Of a stretch of 64,000 nucleotides of DNA, positions 36,763 to 45,084 are shown one piece after another (within the stretch, counting starts at the first letter, position 1; the number at the start of each line of letters is the position of its first letter). The stretch spans positions 1,860,001 through 1,924,000 of the forward strand of contig OZ245039.1 of NCBI GenBank assembly GCA_965224095.1, written 5' to 3'. Both the position numbers and the translations under genes were made by a program. A model generated the notes under the pieces. The model saw nothing but the letters and a program-made list of their open reading frames with translations. It searched no databases and was not told the DNA's origin. This DNA comes from JBPEWY01 sp965224095 (GTDB lineage Bacteria; Bacteroidota; Bacteroidia; Flavobacteriales; Flavobacteriaceae).

Positions 36763-36843
36763 TCGCAATAATTTGATACGAATAAAAGGGGTTGTTATTC
36801 TTTGTTAAACATTCATACTGAAATACACATCCGGATTGGATGT

Positions 36844-36924
36844 TTCTTATCCCTTGGCGGCATTACCCGCCCAGGTTCATTGGGTATAATCTCAGCTCAT
36901 TTTTTAGAGCACCCCTTTTGAGAC
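36844..36924 (-). promoter_or_regulatory. TPP (THI-box) riboswitch
   Basis: Read on the minus strand the element has all conserved parts of the thiamine pyrophosphate aptamer in order: GGGGTGC, then CTGAGATTATACCC (CTGAGA at 36890-36895), GAACCTG, and CGGGTAATGCCG followed by AAGGGA. It lies 80-160 bases before the TonB receptor. A hairpin pairing CATCC with GGATG just downstream could be the expression switch. TPP riboswitches generally repress thiamine genes when TPP is plentiful. Confidence 0.93.
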
Positions 36925-36928
36925 GATG

Positions 36929-36936
36929 CAAAGGTA
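36929..36936 (-). promoter_or_regulatory. -7 box of the riboswitch transcript
   Basis: TACCTTTG on the minus strand, placed so that transcription would begin at the 5' edge of the TPP aptamer. This makes the receptor an independent transcript rather than the tail of the upstream operon. Confidence 0.55.
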
Positions 36937-36973
36937 TAACGAAGTTTTTTTATTATCCTAATCAAAGTAAAAT

Positions 36974-38524
36974 TTATTTTACCTGATGTGCGGATTTCAA
37001 AAGATCATTAACTGTTTTAACGGGATTGAAAGTTAATAAGGGCACTTCTATAAAAACTGTATTCCAAAAGGCCATCGAACCGTTCCACAGTCCCGGTAAT
37101 TCTAAGGCTCTCAGCATCTTCCCTTCGCTTGTTTTTCTTGTTATAAAACTTTGTTTCGGGTCGGTAAAATCCAATAAATTGTACTTTTCTCCTTTGTAGT
37201 TTTTAATACCACATACCAAATCTACAGGGTTAAAATGAGTGGCTTTCCTAAAAATATCCTGTTGTTTTTGATTACTCATGTCTACCTGCGCCGATTCTAT
37301 AATTTGAAGCGATATATTGCCTTGAGCATCCTTAATCCAGAAAGGACCACCACCGGGTTCCCCTTCGTTCTTAACCATCCCGCAAACTCTGATTGGCCGG
37401 TTTATTTTTTCCTTTAAATATTCAATCTTATATTTTTCAGAGTACTTTTCAAAATCCGAGGTAATATCAACATTTAGCTTTTTTTCCAGAAAGGCTTTTA
37501 CGTCCGATATCTGACTCACAGATGGAATTTTATTATCCAACAGATCCGCATACTCAAATGCTTTTTTTTGTAGTTCCAACAACTTCCCGGCAAGCATTTT
37601 TTTATAATCGGCAATAACGTGTTTGTATTTAAACACAACAACGTTGTCTATATTTTTAATAAAAATAATATCGGCTTCCTGCTCCCTTAAATTTTCCAGT
37701 AAAGCTCCATGACCGGAAGGTCTAAAAAACAAGGATCCGTCTTTATTCCTGAAAGGATTTCCATCCGGGCAAACTGAAATCGTATCGGTTGACTCTTTTT
37801 GAAAAGAAAACGAGATAATAAAGTGAACTCCCGTTTTTTGCTCTATTTTTTTCCTAATGGAATCAAACGCTGCATCAAATTTATGTTCATGCGCTTCCGA
37901 AATTGTAAAATGAAGAAAGGAATCGCCTCTTGTTTCATTGTAAAGGGCTGCTTCATATAAATGTTCTTCAAATGCAGTGGCATTATGTGTTTTATATTTA
38001 TGAAAAGGCAATAATCCTTTCGGATAATTTCCAAAATTTTTCCCTTCTTCAGATAGCATATGATGAACAAAATGAAATTTCTGCTCATCGTCTGTTAAAT
38101 TTTCAAAATCAATCCCGGACTGCTCTATTTCAAGCATTATATCCACATAAAAAGGCAGTTTTTCTATTCCGGCAAAAAATGTCCTTAATTCAATGGCTTT
38201 TTTTCTGTTTACATAAGCATTAAACGATTCATCGTGTAGTTTAAATTCGTGTAAAAAGCTAAAAAGTGACTTAAACATTCGTGTGGCCGCACCGGATGCA
38301 GGAACAAACTTTAAAAGCCTGAGCTCGTCTTTTTTTGTTTCAAAAAGTGAAATTAACCGGTCTTTTTCCTTTTCCGATACCGGTAAAATTCCATTGTCTA
38401 TAGTGGCCGAATCAACCAAACTCACATAGGGAACTCCTTTTCGAAAAGTATCTAATTGCTGATTTATCTTTTCAACGGTCATTCCTTTTTTTAATATCTG
38501 ATCGATATCCTTATCTACAAACAT
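36974..38524 (-). CDS. DUF4301 family protein
   Basis: A 516-residue soluble protein that I recognise as the Bacteroidota family DUF4301. Notable segments are FVPASGAATRMFKSLFSFL, SQKESTDTISVCPDG-like GNPFRNKDGSLFFRPSGHGA, and VCGMVKNEGEPGGGPFWIKD. The Gly-rich ASGAATRMFK and RPSGHGALLENL patterns recall nucleotidyltransferases of the UDP-sugar pyrophosphorylase type, so it may be a sugar-nucleotide enzyme, but this is only a resemblance. It starts directly after the stop of the NadR-like kinase gene, so it is part of that operon. Confidence 0.8.
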   Translation of the reverse strand: MFVDKDIDQILKKGMTVEKINQQLDTFRKGVPYVSLVDSATIDNGILPVSEKEKDRLISLFETKKDELRLLKFVPASGAATRMFKSLFSFLHEFKLHDESFNAYVNRKKAIELRTFFAGIEKLPFYVDIMLEIEQSGIDFENLTDDEQKFHFVHHMLSEEGKNFGNYPKGLLPFHKYKTHNATAFEEHLYEAALYNETRGDSFLHFTISEAHEHKFDAAFDSIRKKIEQKTGVHFIISFSFQKESTDTISVCPDGNPFRNKDGSLFFRPSGHGALLENLREQEADIIFIKNIDNVVVFKYKHVIADYKKMLAGKLLELQKKAFEYADLLDNKIPSVSQISDVKAFLEKKLNVDITSDFEKYSEKYKIEYLKEKINRPIRVCGMVKNEGEPGGGPFWIKDAQGNISLQIIESAQVDMSNQKQQDIFRKATHFNPVDLVCGIKNYKGEKYNLLDFTDPKQSFITRKTSEGKMLRALELPGLWNGSMAFWNTVFIEVPLLTFNPVKTVNDLLKSAHQVK

Positions 38525-39091
38525 CTACTTTTTTTTAAGCAATTCATCAATGTATATTATCGCCTTGGTTAACCTTGTTTTTTTATCTCCCTTTAAAAGA
38601 ACATAAGGGCGATTATACTTAATAAGCGTATTTTTAAAATAATCGAACATTTCCTGGCGTTCCTCGGGCTTATCCCTGAGATCATCTTTCTCCCATGGAA
38701 CGTCTATATAAGTTAAAAAGTATAGATCGTAGGTGTTTTTTAAGGCATATTTCTCTAGAATGGGGTCACAGTACCCCAAATAATATGCCTCCGAATACAC
38801 TTTGGTTTCCAAGAGGTCCGTATCACAAATTAAAACTTCGGAAGCCTTTTGTGTAAGTTCATTTTCCAGGCGTATTTGACCTTTTGCAATGGGGAGTAAG
38901 TCTTTAGGTTCACAGGTTTTACGTTCATTGTTCCATTTGTTTTGTAAATATTCCCTTGCGTACTCAGGAACCCATACGGTATTGTAATGACGTGCCAGTT
39001 GCTGTGACAAGGTTGTTTTTCCGGTTGATTCCGGCCCGAATAATACTATTTTTACTACACTTCCGGGTTGTTGTGCAAACTCCTTTTCCAT
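38525..39091 (-). CDS. NadR-like P-loop kinase
   Basis: A 188-residue ATP-binding protein with Walker A FGPESTGKTTLSQQLA near residue 20, then WVPEYAREYL and a lid region ending in DLRDKPEERQEMF. This is the ribosylnicotinamide-kinase domain of NadR without its other domains. Nicotinamide riboside is the usual substrate, but next to a TPP-regulated receptor a thiamine-type substrate is possible. Its start overlaps the end of the PnuC-type transporter gene by 37 bases, a sign of tight coupling. Confidence 0.85.
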   Translation of the reverse strand: MEKEFAQQPGSVVKIVLFGPESTGKTTLSQQLARHYNTVWVPEYAREYLQNKWNNERKTCEPKDLLPIAKGQIRLENELTQKASEVLICDTDLLETKVYSEAYYLGYCDPILEKYALKNTYDLYFLTYIDVPWEKDDLRDKPEERQEMFDYFKNTLIKYNRPYVLLKGDKKTRLTKAIIYIDELLKKK

Positions 39092-39729
39092 TCTTGGTAT
39101 CCTAAAATTGCAAAAATTAAAAATATAATATATTGAATTCCGGTTATTCCGTGTTTTTTAAACCAAAAATACAGTGGAATGGCCACCACATTAGTAACAA
39201 TCCAGAAAAACCAGTGTTCAATTTTTTTCTTTGCCATTAGCCACATTGCCACAAAAGCCGTTCCAGTTGTAAAAGCATCTACATAATCAGTAGGAATATA
39301 GGTATATGTCAGATTCAAAGCCTCTTCGTTAAAACCACTGTTTATATAGGGCTTATGCTTATATATAAAAAGAATCCCAAAAAAAGACAATACAAAAATA
39401 AGTCCGGAAAAGAGCTTGTCTTTAAAAGTCATCAACGTTATGGGAGTAACATGAGTAGCGTCAATTTTACGGGTCCAGATATACCATCCAACGATGCTCA
39501 TTACAAAATAATAAACATTAATGATCATATCTCCGTACAGCTGCCAGCCAAAAAGCAAAAAAGCATAAATCCCGGTGCTTAGAATTCCGGTTGGGTATAC
39601 CCATATATTTTCTTTTCTGGCAAACCATACACTGGCAATACCCAAAATGGCTGCAATAAATTCGAGAGCAATTTGCCAGGAAGCATAAGACCTGTAAGGG
39701 TCTATAAAAAAATCTAATAATTCACTCAT
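39055..39729 (-). CDS. PnuC-family vitamin transporter
   Basis: About 224 residues with seven or so hydrophobic helices. Family motifs are NVYYFVMSIVGWYIWTRK and TTGTAFVAMWLMAKKKIEHW, ending in GITGIQYIIFLIFAILGYQEW. PnuC proteins import nicotinamide riboside; the PnuT branch in Bacteroidota imports thiamine. The gene's ATG overlaps the stop of the phosphopantetheinyl transferase gene in an ATGA, and the kinase gene overlaps its own end. The substrate is left open: context with the TPP-regulated receptor favours thiamine, the NadR-like kinase favours nicotinamide riboside. Confidence 0.87.
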   Translation of the reverse strand: MSELLDFFIDPYRSYASWQIALEFIAAILGIASVWFARKENIWVYPTGILSTGIYAFLLFGWQLYGDMIINVYYFVMSIVGWYIWTRKIDATHVTPITLMTFKDKLFSGLIFVLSFFGILFIYKHKPYINSGFNEEALNLTYTYIPTDYVDAFTTGTAFVAMWLMAKKKIEHWFFWIVTNVVAIPLYFWFKKHGITGIQYIIFLIFAILGYQEWKRSLHNNPEV

Positions 39730-40364
39730 CTGGAAGGCAAAGGTAAGGCAAACGCACATGAAAAGCCTTCAAATTCCATAAAATCGATATGGTAACCGGA
39801 TTGATTCCCTTTAAACAAAACTCTACCGGTGGTATGCGCATCTTCGAATTCAAAATCCCGGATATCAATATGTTCAATAAACCGAAGTCCCGGTTGTGCA
39901 TATAATTTATAAAGCGATTCTTTGGCACACCAGATCAGGGTTAATTTTTCTATTACCTGTTGCATATTAGGTGTTGACCGGTAAGACCTATAGGTGGTAA
40001 ACTTATGTGCTATTTTTAATATTTTATCCCGTTGTTTTTCAATGTCAATTCCAACCGGATCGTTTCCAATAATTATTCCCGAGAAAATAAAAGAGTGGCT
40101 TATTGATATGTATTTATCATCTGTTAAATGTGGCTTCCCCAGATCGTCATAGTACAGATCTTCCGGATTATAACCGGCCCGCTTTAGCAATTGCCGGATA
40201 CTTAAAAATCCTCTTCTGTGGATTTCCGATTTCATTCCGGCAATACGCGTTTCACAGGCTTCGGTTAATTGCACGCCATCTCTCAGTTCATCTTCGGTTT
40301 CTTCAATCTTCCAAATGTATACACTTGTTCCGGGATTAACTGTTATAGTTTTGTAAAGAGACAT
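39726..40364 (-). CDS. 4'-phosphopantetheinyl transferase superfamily protein
   Basis: A 212-residue Sfp/EntD-type enzyme that adds the phosphopantetheine arm to carrier proteins. The magnesium-binding motif is PVGIDIEKQ and the C-terminal motif is IWCAKESLYKLY. The ISISHSFIF segment before them is also typical. No polyketide or peptide synthetase is in the window, so the carrier may be a fatty-acid or aryl-polyene type ACP elsewhere. It heads the four-gene operon with the PnuC, NadR-like and DUF4301 genes and is divergent from ahcY. Confidence 0.92.
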   Translation of the reverse strand: MSLYKTITVNPGTSVYIWKIEETEDELRDGVQLTEACETRIAGMKSEIHRRGFLSIRQLLKRAGYNPEDLYYDDLGKPHLTDDKYISISHSFIFSGIIIGNDPVGIDIEKQRDKILKIAHKFTTYRSYRSTPNMQQVIEKLTLIWCAKESLYKLYAQPGLRFIEHIDIRDFEFEDAHTTGRVLFKGNQSGYHIDFMEFEGFSCAFALPLPSR

Positions 40365-40365
40365 A

Positions 40366-40394
40366 TTGATACTAAAAGTTATTCCGTAACTTTG
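40366..40394 (+). promoter_or_regulatory. promoter of ahcY
   Basis: TTG at 40366-40368 and TAACTTTG at 40387-40394 with an 18-base spacer match both elements of the Bacteroidota promoter. The leader to the ATG is about 70 bases. Confidence 0.7.
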
Positions 40395-40469
40395 CTTACG
40401 GTTTTTGATAACCTAAAAGTTACAAAAATTTGTAATTTTTTGTCTAACGAAAGTAAAATAAAAACACAT

Positions 40470-41786
40470 ATGAGTATTAAGACTGTTCCTTATGTTGCCT
40501 ATAAAGTAAAGGATATCTCGCTTGCTGATTGGGGAAGAAAGGAAATTGAATTAGCCGAAGCGGAAATGCCCGGGTTAATGTCGCTGCGTGAAGAATACAA
40601 GGGAGAACAACCTTTAAAAGGAGCCCGAATAGCGGGATGTTTACACATGACAATCCAAACTGCTGTTTTAATTGAAACGCTTGTAGCCCTGGGTGCAGAG
40701 GTTACCTGGAGTTCCTGCAACATTTTTTCTACCCAGGACCATGCTGCTGCTGCAATAGCAGCTGCGGGGATTCCCGTATATGCCTGGAAAGGGATGAATG
40801 AAGAAGAATTTGATTGGTGTATAGAGCAAACCTTGTTTTTTGGTAAGGACCGAAAACCGTTAAACATGATCCTGGATGATGGAGGAGACCTTACGAATAT
40901 GGTATTGGATAAATATCCGGAACTTACTTCCGATATAAAAGGGCTTTCGGAAGAAACTACCACGGGTGTTCACCGTTTATACGACCGTATGAAAAACGGT
41001 ACCTTACCTATGCCTGCTATTAATGTAAACGATTCGGTAACCAAAAGTAAATTTGACAATAAATACGGTTGTCGTGAAAGTGCGGTAGATGCTATTAGAA
41101 GGGCTACCGATGTAATGCTCGCCGGAAAGCGTGTGGTGGTTTGCGGATACGGAGATGTTGGTAAAGGTACCGCAGCTTCTTTCAGGGGCGCCGGTTCGAT
41201 TGTTACCATTACAGAAATAGATCCGATTTGTGCTTTGCAAGCTGCAATGGACGGATACGAAGTAAAACGCCTGGAAACGGTGGTTTCTAAAGCCGATGTG
41301 GTTATTACGACCACAGGAAATAAAGATATTGTTCGCAGCGAACACTTCGAAGCCATGAAAGACAAAACCATCGTTTGTAATATCGGTCATTTTGATAATG
41401 AAATTGATGTTGCCTGGCTCAATGATAATTTTGGAAACTCCAAGGTAGAGATCAAACCTCAGGTAGATAAATATACCGTAAACGGAAAAGATATTATTCT
41501 ACTGGCAGAAGGACGGTTAGTTAATCTTGGCTGTGCTACGGGTCATCCCAGTTTCGTAATGAGTAATTCGTTTACCAATCAAACATTAGCGCAGATTGAG
41601 CTTTGGAACAATAGCGATAAGTATGAAAATAAGGTGTATATGCTTCCTAAACACCTGGATGAAAAAGTAGCCCGGCTACACCTGGAAAAAATAGGCGTGG
41701 AACTTACCGAGTTAAGAGGAGATCAGGCTGCGTATATCGGTGTCGATGTACAGGGCCCCTTTAAACCGGATTATTATCGCTATTAA
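40470..41786 (+). CDS. ahcY: adenosylhomocysteinase
   Basis: Hydrolyses S-adenosylhomocysteine to adenosine and homocysteine, relieving product inhibition of methyltransferases. The protein is 438 residues from the ATG at 40470; the longer open frame reads through the promoter and is rejected. NAD-binding is shown by CGYGDVGKGTAASFRGAGS, and substrate motifs by HMTIQTAVLIETL and NIGHFDNEIDVAWL. The C-terminus FKPDYYRY is the invariant end of the family. Two terminators follow. Confidence 0.97.
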   Translation: MSIKTVPYVAYKVKDISLADWGRKEIELAEAEMPGLMSLREEYKGEQPLKGARIAGCLHMTIQTAVLIETLVALGAEVTWSSCNIFSTQDHAAAAIAAAGIPVYAWKGMNEEEFDWCIEQTLFFGKDRKPLNMILDDGGDLTNMVLDKYPELTSDIKGLSEETTTGVHRLYDRMKNGTLPMPAINVNDSVTKSKFDNKYGCRESAVDAIRRATDVMLAGKRVVVCGYGDVGKGTAASFRGAGSIVTITEIDPICALQAAMDGYEVKRLETVVSKADVVITTTGNKDIVRSEHFEAMKDKTIVCNIGHFDNEIDVAWLNDNFGNSKVEIKPQVDKYTVNGKDIILLAEGRLVNLGCATGHPSFVMSNSFTNQTLAQIELWNNSDKYENKVYMLPKHLDEKVARLHLEKIGVELTELRGDQAAYIGVDVQGPFKPDYYRY

Positions 41787-41810
41787 TAACAAACAATACC
41801 CAATAACCGT

Positions 41811-41843
41811 AAAAACCCTAAAATTTATTTAGGGTTTTTATTT
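41811..41843 (+). terminator. terminator of ahcY
   Basis: AAAAACCCTAAA and TTTAGGGTTTTTAT form a stem with a short AT loop, 24 bases after the ahcY stop. Confidence 0.75.
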
Positions 41844-41857
41844 AATCAGCATCCAAT

Positions 41858-41894
41858 AAAAAAAGGTCTCCGTTACCGAAGACCTTTTTTTTTG
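41858..41894 (-). terminator. terminator of the rplU-rpmA operon
   Basis: AAAAAAGGTCTTCGG-type stem (on the minus strand AAGGTCTTCGG with CCGGAGACCTT, one or two mismatches) with long A and T flanks lies between convergent ahcY and rpmA. Confidence 0.75.
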
Positions 41895-41914
41895 TTTAAT
41901 CTTTTTATTTCCGT

Positions 41915-42175
41915 TTATGCCTCAAAAGGTACTATGGAAACATAAGATTTGTTATTTCTTTTCTTTTCAAATTTTACGATACCATCTACTTTGGCATGTA
42001 AGGTATGATCTTTTCCCATGTAAACATTTTCACCCGGGTTATGAGCAGTACCACGCTGACGAACAATAATGTTTCCCGCAATTGCAGCCTGACCTCCAAA
42101 AATCTTAACACCTAAGCGTTTCGATTCTGATTCTCTACCGTTCTTTGAACTACCTACTCCTTTTTTATGTGCCAT
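41915..42175 (-). CDS. rpmA: 50S ribosomal protein L27
   Basis: An 86-residue bL27, beginning MAHKKGVGSSKNGRESESKR and with the typical QRGTAHNPGENVYMGKDHTL. It has no N-terminal cleavable extension, unlike Firmicutes L27. It follows rplU by 31 bases. Confidence 0.97.
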   Translation of the reverse strand: MAHKKGVGSSKNGRESESKRLGVKIFGGQAAIAGNIIVRQRGTAHNPGENVYMGKDHTLHAKVDGIVKFEKKRNNKSYVSIVPFEA

Positions 42176-42206
42176 TTTGTTTCGGTTTTATATTGTTAAA
42201 CTTTAT

Positions 42207-42926
42207 TTATTTGGCTTTACCTCCTTGAAGTTCATCCTGAAGTTTTGCCAGTTCCTCCCACTTATCAGCAGCAGCCAATTTGGCTTGTTGTGCCCAGGTA
42301 GTAGGATCTAAATGTGCCAGGGTTGAACTCGCATTTGTAAGAATCTCCCTGACCTCATCAGCTTTGGTTTTTGCCAATTTAGCAAAAGTATCAATTCCCG
42401 CATCGGTTAAAGCCTTTGCAGTTTTAGGTCCGATGCCTTCAATTTTTTTAAGGTCATCGGCTTTTGCTTTCTTGGGAGCAGCTTTTTTGGCTGCAGGTTT
42501 CTTAGCGGTTGTTTCCTTTTTAGGAGTAGCCTTAGCAGCAGCTTTGGGCTTAGCTTCCTTAACTTCTGCTTCTTTTTTAGGAGCAGCCTTTTTTGCAGTT
42601 TTCTTTTTAGTTCCCGAAGCAGCTATACTTTCAATAACTATTTCGGTTAAAGATTGGCGATGACCATTTTTTACACGGTATCCTTTACGTCTTTTCTTTT
42701 TGAAAACAATTACTTTATCACCCTTAAGGTGTTTTAAGACTTTAGCCTCAACAGCGGCTCCGTCTATAGCCGGGGCGCCAATAGTAACATCACCGTCGTT
42801 ATCTACCAAAAGAACATTGTTAAAAGTAACTTTTTTTCCTTCCTCGGTAGCTAAACGATGTACGAATACTTTTTGGTCTTTCGCAACTTTAAATTGCTGC
42901 CCTGCTATCTCTACAATTGCATACAT
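42207..42926 (-). CDS. rplU: 50S ribosomal protein L21 with a helix-hairpin-helix extension
   Basis: The first 100 residues are bL21 (MYAIVEIAGQQFKVAKDQ, GAPAIDGAAVEAKV, GHRQSLTEIVIESI). The 239-residue total is more than twice the normal length. An alanine/lysine-rich linker of about 45 residues leads to a C-terminal domain with two helix-hairpin-helix-like elements (DDLKKIEGIGPKTAKALTD). Such extended L21 occurs in Bacteroidota. The extension could contact RNA or other proteins on the ribosome surface; its role is unknown. The operon continues into rpmA. Confidence 0.95.
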   Translation of the reverse strand: MYAIVEIAGQQFKVAKDQKVFVHRLATEEGKKVTFNNVLLVDNDGDVTIGAPAIDGAAVEAKVLKHLKGDKVIVFKKKRRKGYRVKNGHRQSLTEIVIESIAASGTKKKTAKKAAPKKEAEVKEAKPKAAAKATPKKETTAKKPAAKKAAPKKAKADDLKKIEGIGPKTAKALTDAGIDTFAKLAKTKADEVREILTNASSTLAHLDPTTWAQQAKLAAADKWEELAKLQDELQGGKAK

Positions 42927-42986
42927 AGCGTATCGCGTTTAGTTTAATTATACTTTTTCTCCTCGCCCTTTAATAAAAGGCGGGTG

Positions 42987-42994
42987 CAAATATA
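42987..42994 (-). promoter_or_regulatory. -7 box and leader of rplU
   Basis: TATATTTG on the minus strand, exact consensus. The leader starts with a hairpin pairing CGCC with GGCG around TTTTATTAAA, a possible site for ribosomal-protein feedback control. Confidence 0.5.
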
Positions 42995-43031
42995 CTGCTA
43001 AATCATTAAACTACAAATGTTTTTGTTTTTT

Positions 43032-43487
43032 CTAAACTACTTTTTTGGTAGTATTCCAGGAGGTCTTAAATTTTTGCATAAATGCCAGGGTCAGGACTAC
43101 CGCCGAGGCTAATCCTTCAACCAGAAGAACAAACAATAAAATTCCAGGACCCTGTTTATATTCCTCCACCCAGTTCCCCATAATCCTGTTCGGAAAATCC
43201 GGGTCCAGATGATACATATATAAGGCCATAAAACCCACGAAGATAAACGTAGCAACAACCCCTGTAAACAATCCGGTTCGAAAACCGTTGTAATAACCAA
43301 ATTTCTCTCCCTCCAGGAGTTTCCGTAATCGAATTGCCGCATAAATACCATAGGCCATAATTACTCCGTTGAGAAGCCTAAGCCATGGATTTTCATGTCC
43401 TCCAAAGAGTTTAATAATAAGAAAATACGCTATAAGAACAATAGCTATTACAATACCATACCTCAAATATATACGTTCAGGATTCAT
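43032..43487 (-). CDS. DUF4199 family membrane protein
   Basis: A 151-residue protein with four hydrophobic helices, the first at residues 9-27 (YGIVIAIVLIAYFLIIKLF). The layout and the FGYYNGFRTGLFTGVVATFI segment mark it as the Bacteroidota DUF4199 family, of unknown function. It is transcribed alone and separated from the next genes by about 100 bases with no visible feature. Confidence 0.8.
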   Translation of the reverse strand: MNPERIYLRYGIVIAIVLIAYFLIIKLFGGHENPWLRLLNGVIMAYGIYAAIRLRKLLEGEKFGYYNGFRTGLFTGVVATFIFVGFMALYMYHLDPDFPNRIMGNWVEEYKQGPGILLFVLLVEGLASAVVLTLAFMQKFKTSWNTTKKVV

Positions 43488-43584
43488 GTTGATAACGTAT
43501 TGATTATGAGATATTAAATTACAAAAAAATTGGTACTTAAAAGCTGTTTCGGTCTAAAAAGAAACTTAAAATGGCGTTGTTCGC

Positions 43585-44463
43585 TTATTTGCCAGCACTT
43601 CTGTTAGCCAGATAAACCCCCACCAATATTACAATGCCTCCGATAATTTGATAAAAGCTCAGGCGTTCTCCATCGAGAACCCCCCAAAAAATCGCCACTA
43701 AAGGCATTGTATAAGTAACCGAAGCCGCAAATACCGGGCTGGAAACTTTAATCATTTCATTGAACAACACTTTAGCGATAGCTGTTCCAAATAAAGAAAG
43801 AACCAATACATAAAGCAGCGCTTTTTGCATTTCCGGAGAACCCCAGATCGTGTCAAAAAATCCCGTTGCCACTAAAATAACAAGGGAGGGTAGAAAAATC
43901 AATACAAAATTTCCAACTGCCATGCTCATGGCACTTAAATGATTCAAATACTTTTTAAGAATATTAATATTTAAGGCATAGCCTATAGACGACAAAAGAA
44001 TTAAACCACTATACCAATAGTTTTGATCGGAATTAAATTCGGCCCCTTTAACAATCAACAGTAAGGTTCCGAGAAACCCTATAACAACTCCAAGAACTTG
44101 TCTTCTGGTAATAAATATTCCAAATAGAAATAATCCCGTAATCAAGGTGTTTAACGGGGTTAAAGAGTTGAGAATAGACGCTATGGCACTATCTATTTCG
44201 GTCTGAGCTACCGCAAATAAAAAAGGGGGGAAAAAAGATCCTAAAAACCCGGAAAGGGCTATCCATTTCCAATCTCTTTTTTCAATGGCTTTTATACTTT
44301 TTATCCCTACTACACTTAAAAAAATTGTTGTAAAAACAATCCGCAACGCACCCATTTGATATGGCGTAAGGCCGATTAAAGCCTTTTTCATAAGAATAAA
44401 GGAACTTCCCCAAATTAGTGAAAGTATTCCCAAATAAACCCATTTAATATTGCGTCCGGCCAT
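43585..44463 (-). CDS. DMT/EamA family exporter
   Basis: A 292-residue inner-membrane protein with ten hydrophobic helices in two EamA repeats. The N-terminal LGILSLIWGSSFILMKKALI and the SLTPLNTLITGLFLFG segment are typical. Members export amino acids, nucleosides or other metabolites; the substrate is not predictable. It is divergent from the metal-binding lipoprotein gene. Confidence 0.9.
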   Translation of the reverse strand: MAGRNIKWVYLGILSLIWGSSFILMKKALIGLTPYQMGALRIVFTTIFLSVVGIKSIKAIEKRDWKWIALSGFLGSFFPPFLFAVAQTEIDSAIASILNSLTPLNTLITGLFLFGIFITRRQVLGVVIGFLGTLLLIVKGAEFNSDQNYWYSGLILLSSIGYALNINILKKYLNHLSAMSMAVGNFVLIFLPSLVILVATGFFDTIWGSPEMQKALLYVLVLSLFGTAIAKVLFNEMIKVSSPVFAASVTYTMPLVAIFWGVLDGERLSFYQIIGGIVILVGVYLANRSAGK

Positions 44464-44497
44464 AGTTTTAATTGCTTTACAAAAGTGGTTTTTTTTA

Positions 44498-44530
44498 TTG
44501 ACCTGAGCATCTATTTAATATGTATTTTTG
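44498..44530 (+). promoter_or_regulatory. promoter of the metal-binding lipoprotein
   Basis: TTG at 44498-44500 and TATTTTTG at 44523-44530 with a 22-base spacer fit the Bacteroidota promoter. Confidence 0.6.
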
Positions 44531-44562
44531 TAATGAACTTATAAACAAAAACAATTATTACT

Positions 44563-45078
44563 ATGAAGTATTTTGCATATATTTTAATGGCCGGATTACT
44601 TTTGATTTCCTGTAAAAAGAACCAGAGCTCGGAACCTCAAACTGTTGAGGTAAATATGAATGCGGGACATGAAAAAACGAAAAATCTCGCAGATGCAAGC
44701 TATGCAAAAGCGGAATTTTCTATTGAAGGAATGACTTGCGCTGTAGGATGTGCAGCAAAAATTGAAAAAAACCTGGCCTCAAAGACCGGAATAAGTTATG
44801 CTAAAGTGGATTTCGATAAAAAATTAGCGATGGTGGCTTACGATGAGAAGACCATTACTCTGGAAGATCTCAGTGCAACTGTTAATGAAGTTTCTGATGT
44901 TTATTCGGTTTCTAATATGAAAAATGTAGCGGATTTTGGATTATCCGCTTCTGATGAATCAAAGCCGTGCGGAGAAGGCTGTAAAAAAGATTGTTGCAAA
45001 GGGAAAGATGAAGCCATAAAAGAATCATGTGCCAAGGATTGTGACAAGCCTTGCTGTTCCGAGAAAAAGGATTCTTAA
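44563..45078 (+). CDS. heavy-metal-binding (HMA) lipoprotein with cysteine-rich tail
   Basis: A 171-residue predicted lipoprotein (lipobox LLLISC). Residues 45-115 form a heavy-metal-associated domain, but the metal loop reads GMTCAVGCAAKIE, so the two Cys are three residues apart rather than the usual two. The last 40 residues hold eight Cys, several as CC or CxxxC groups (CGEGCKKDCC, CDKPCC), like a metallothionein. Binding of copper or another soft metal in the periplasm is likely. No copper ATPase is adjacent. Confidence 0.8.
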   Translation: MKYFAYILMAGLLLISCKKNQSSEPQTVEVNMNAGHEKTKNLADASYAKAEFSIEGMTCAVGCAAKIEKNLASKTGISYAKVDFDKKLAMVAYDEKTITLEDLSATVNEVSDVYSVSNMKNVADFGLSASDESKPCGEGCKKDCCKGKDEAIKESCAKDCDKPCCSEKKDS

Positions 45079-45084
45079 TACTTT

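Noticed and set aside
40970..41390. Minus-strand frames opposite ahcY
   Set aside because: They shadow the strongly conserved ahcY frame and have no promoter or domain.
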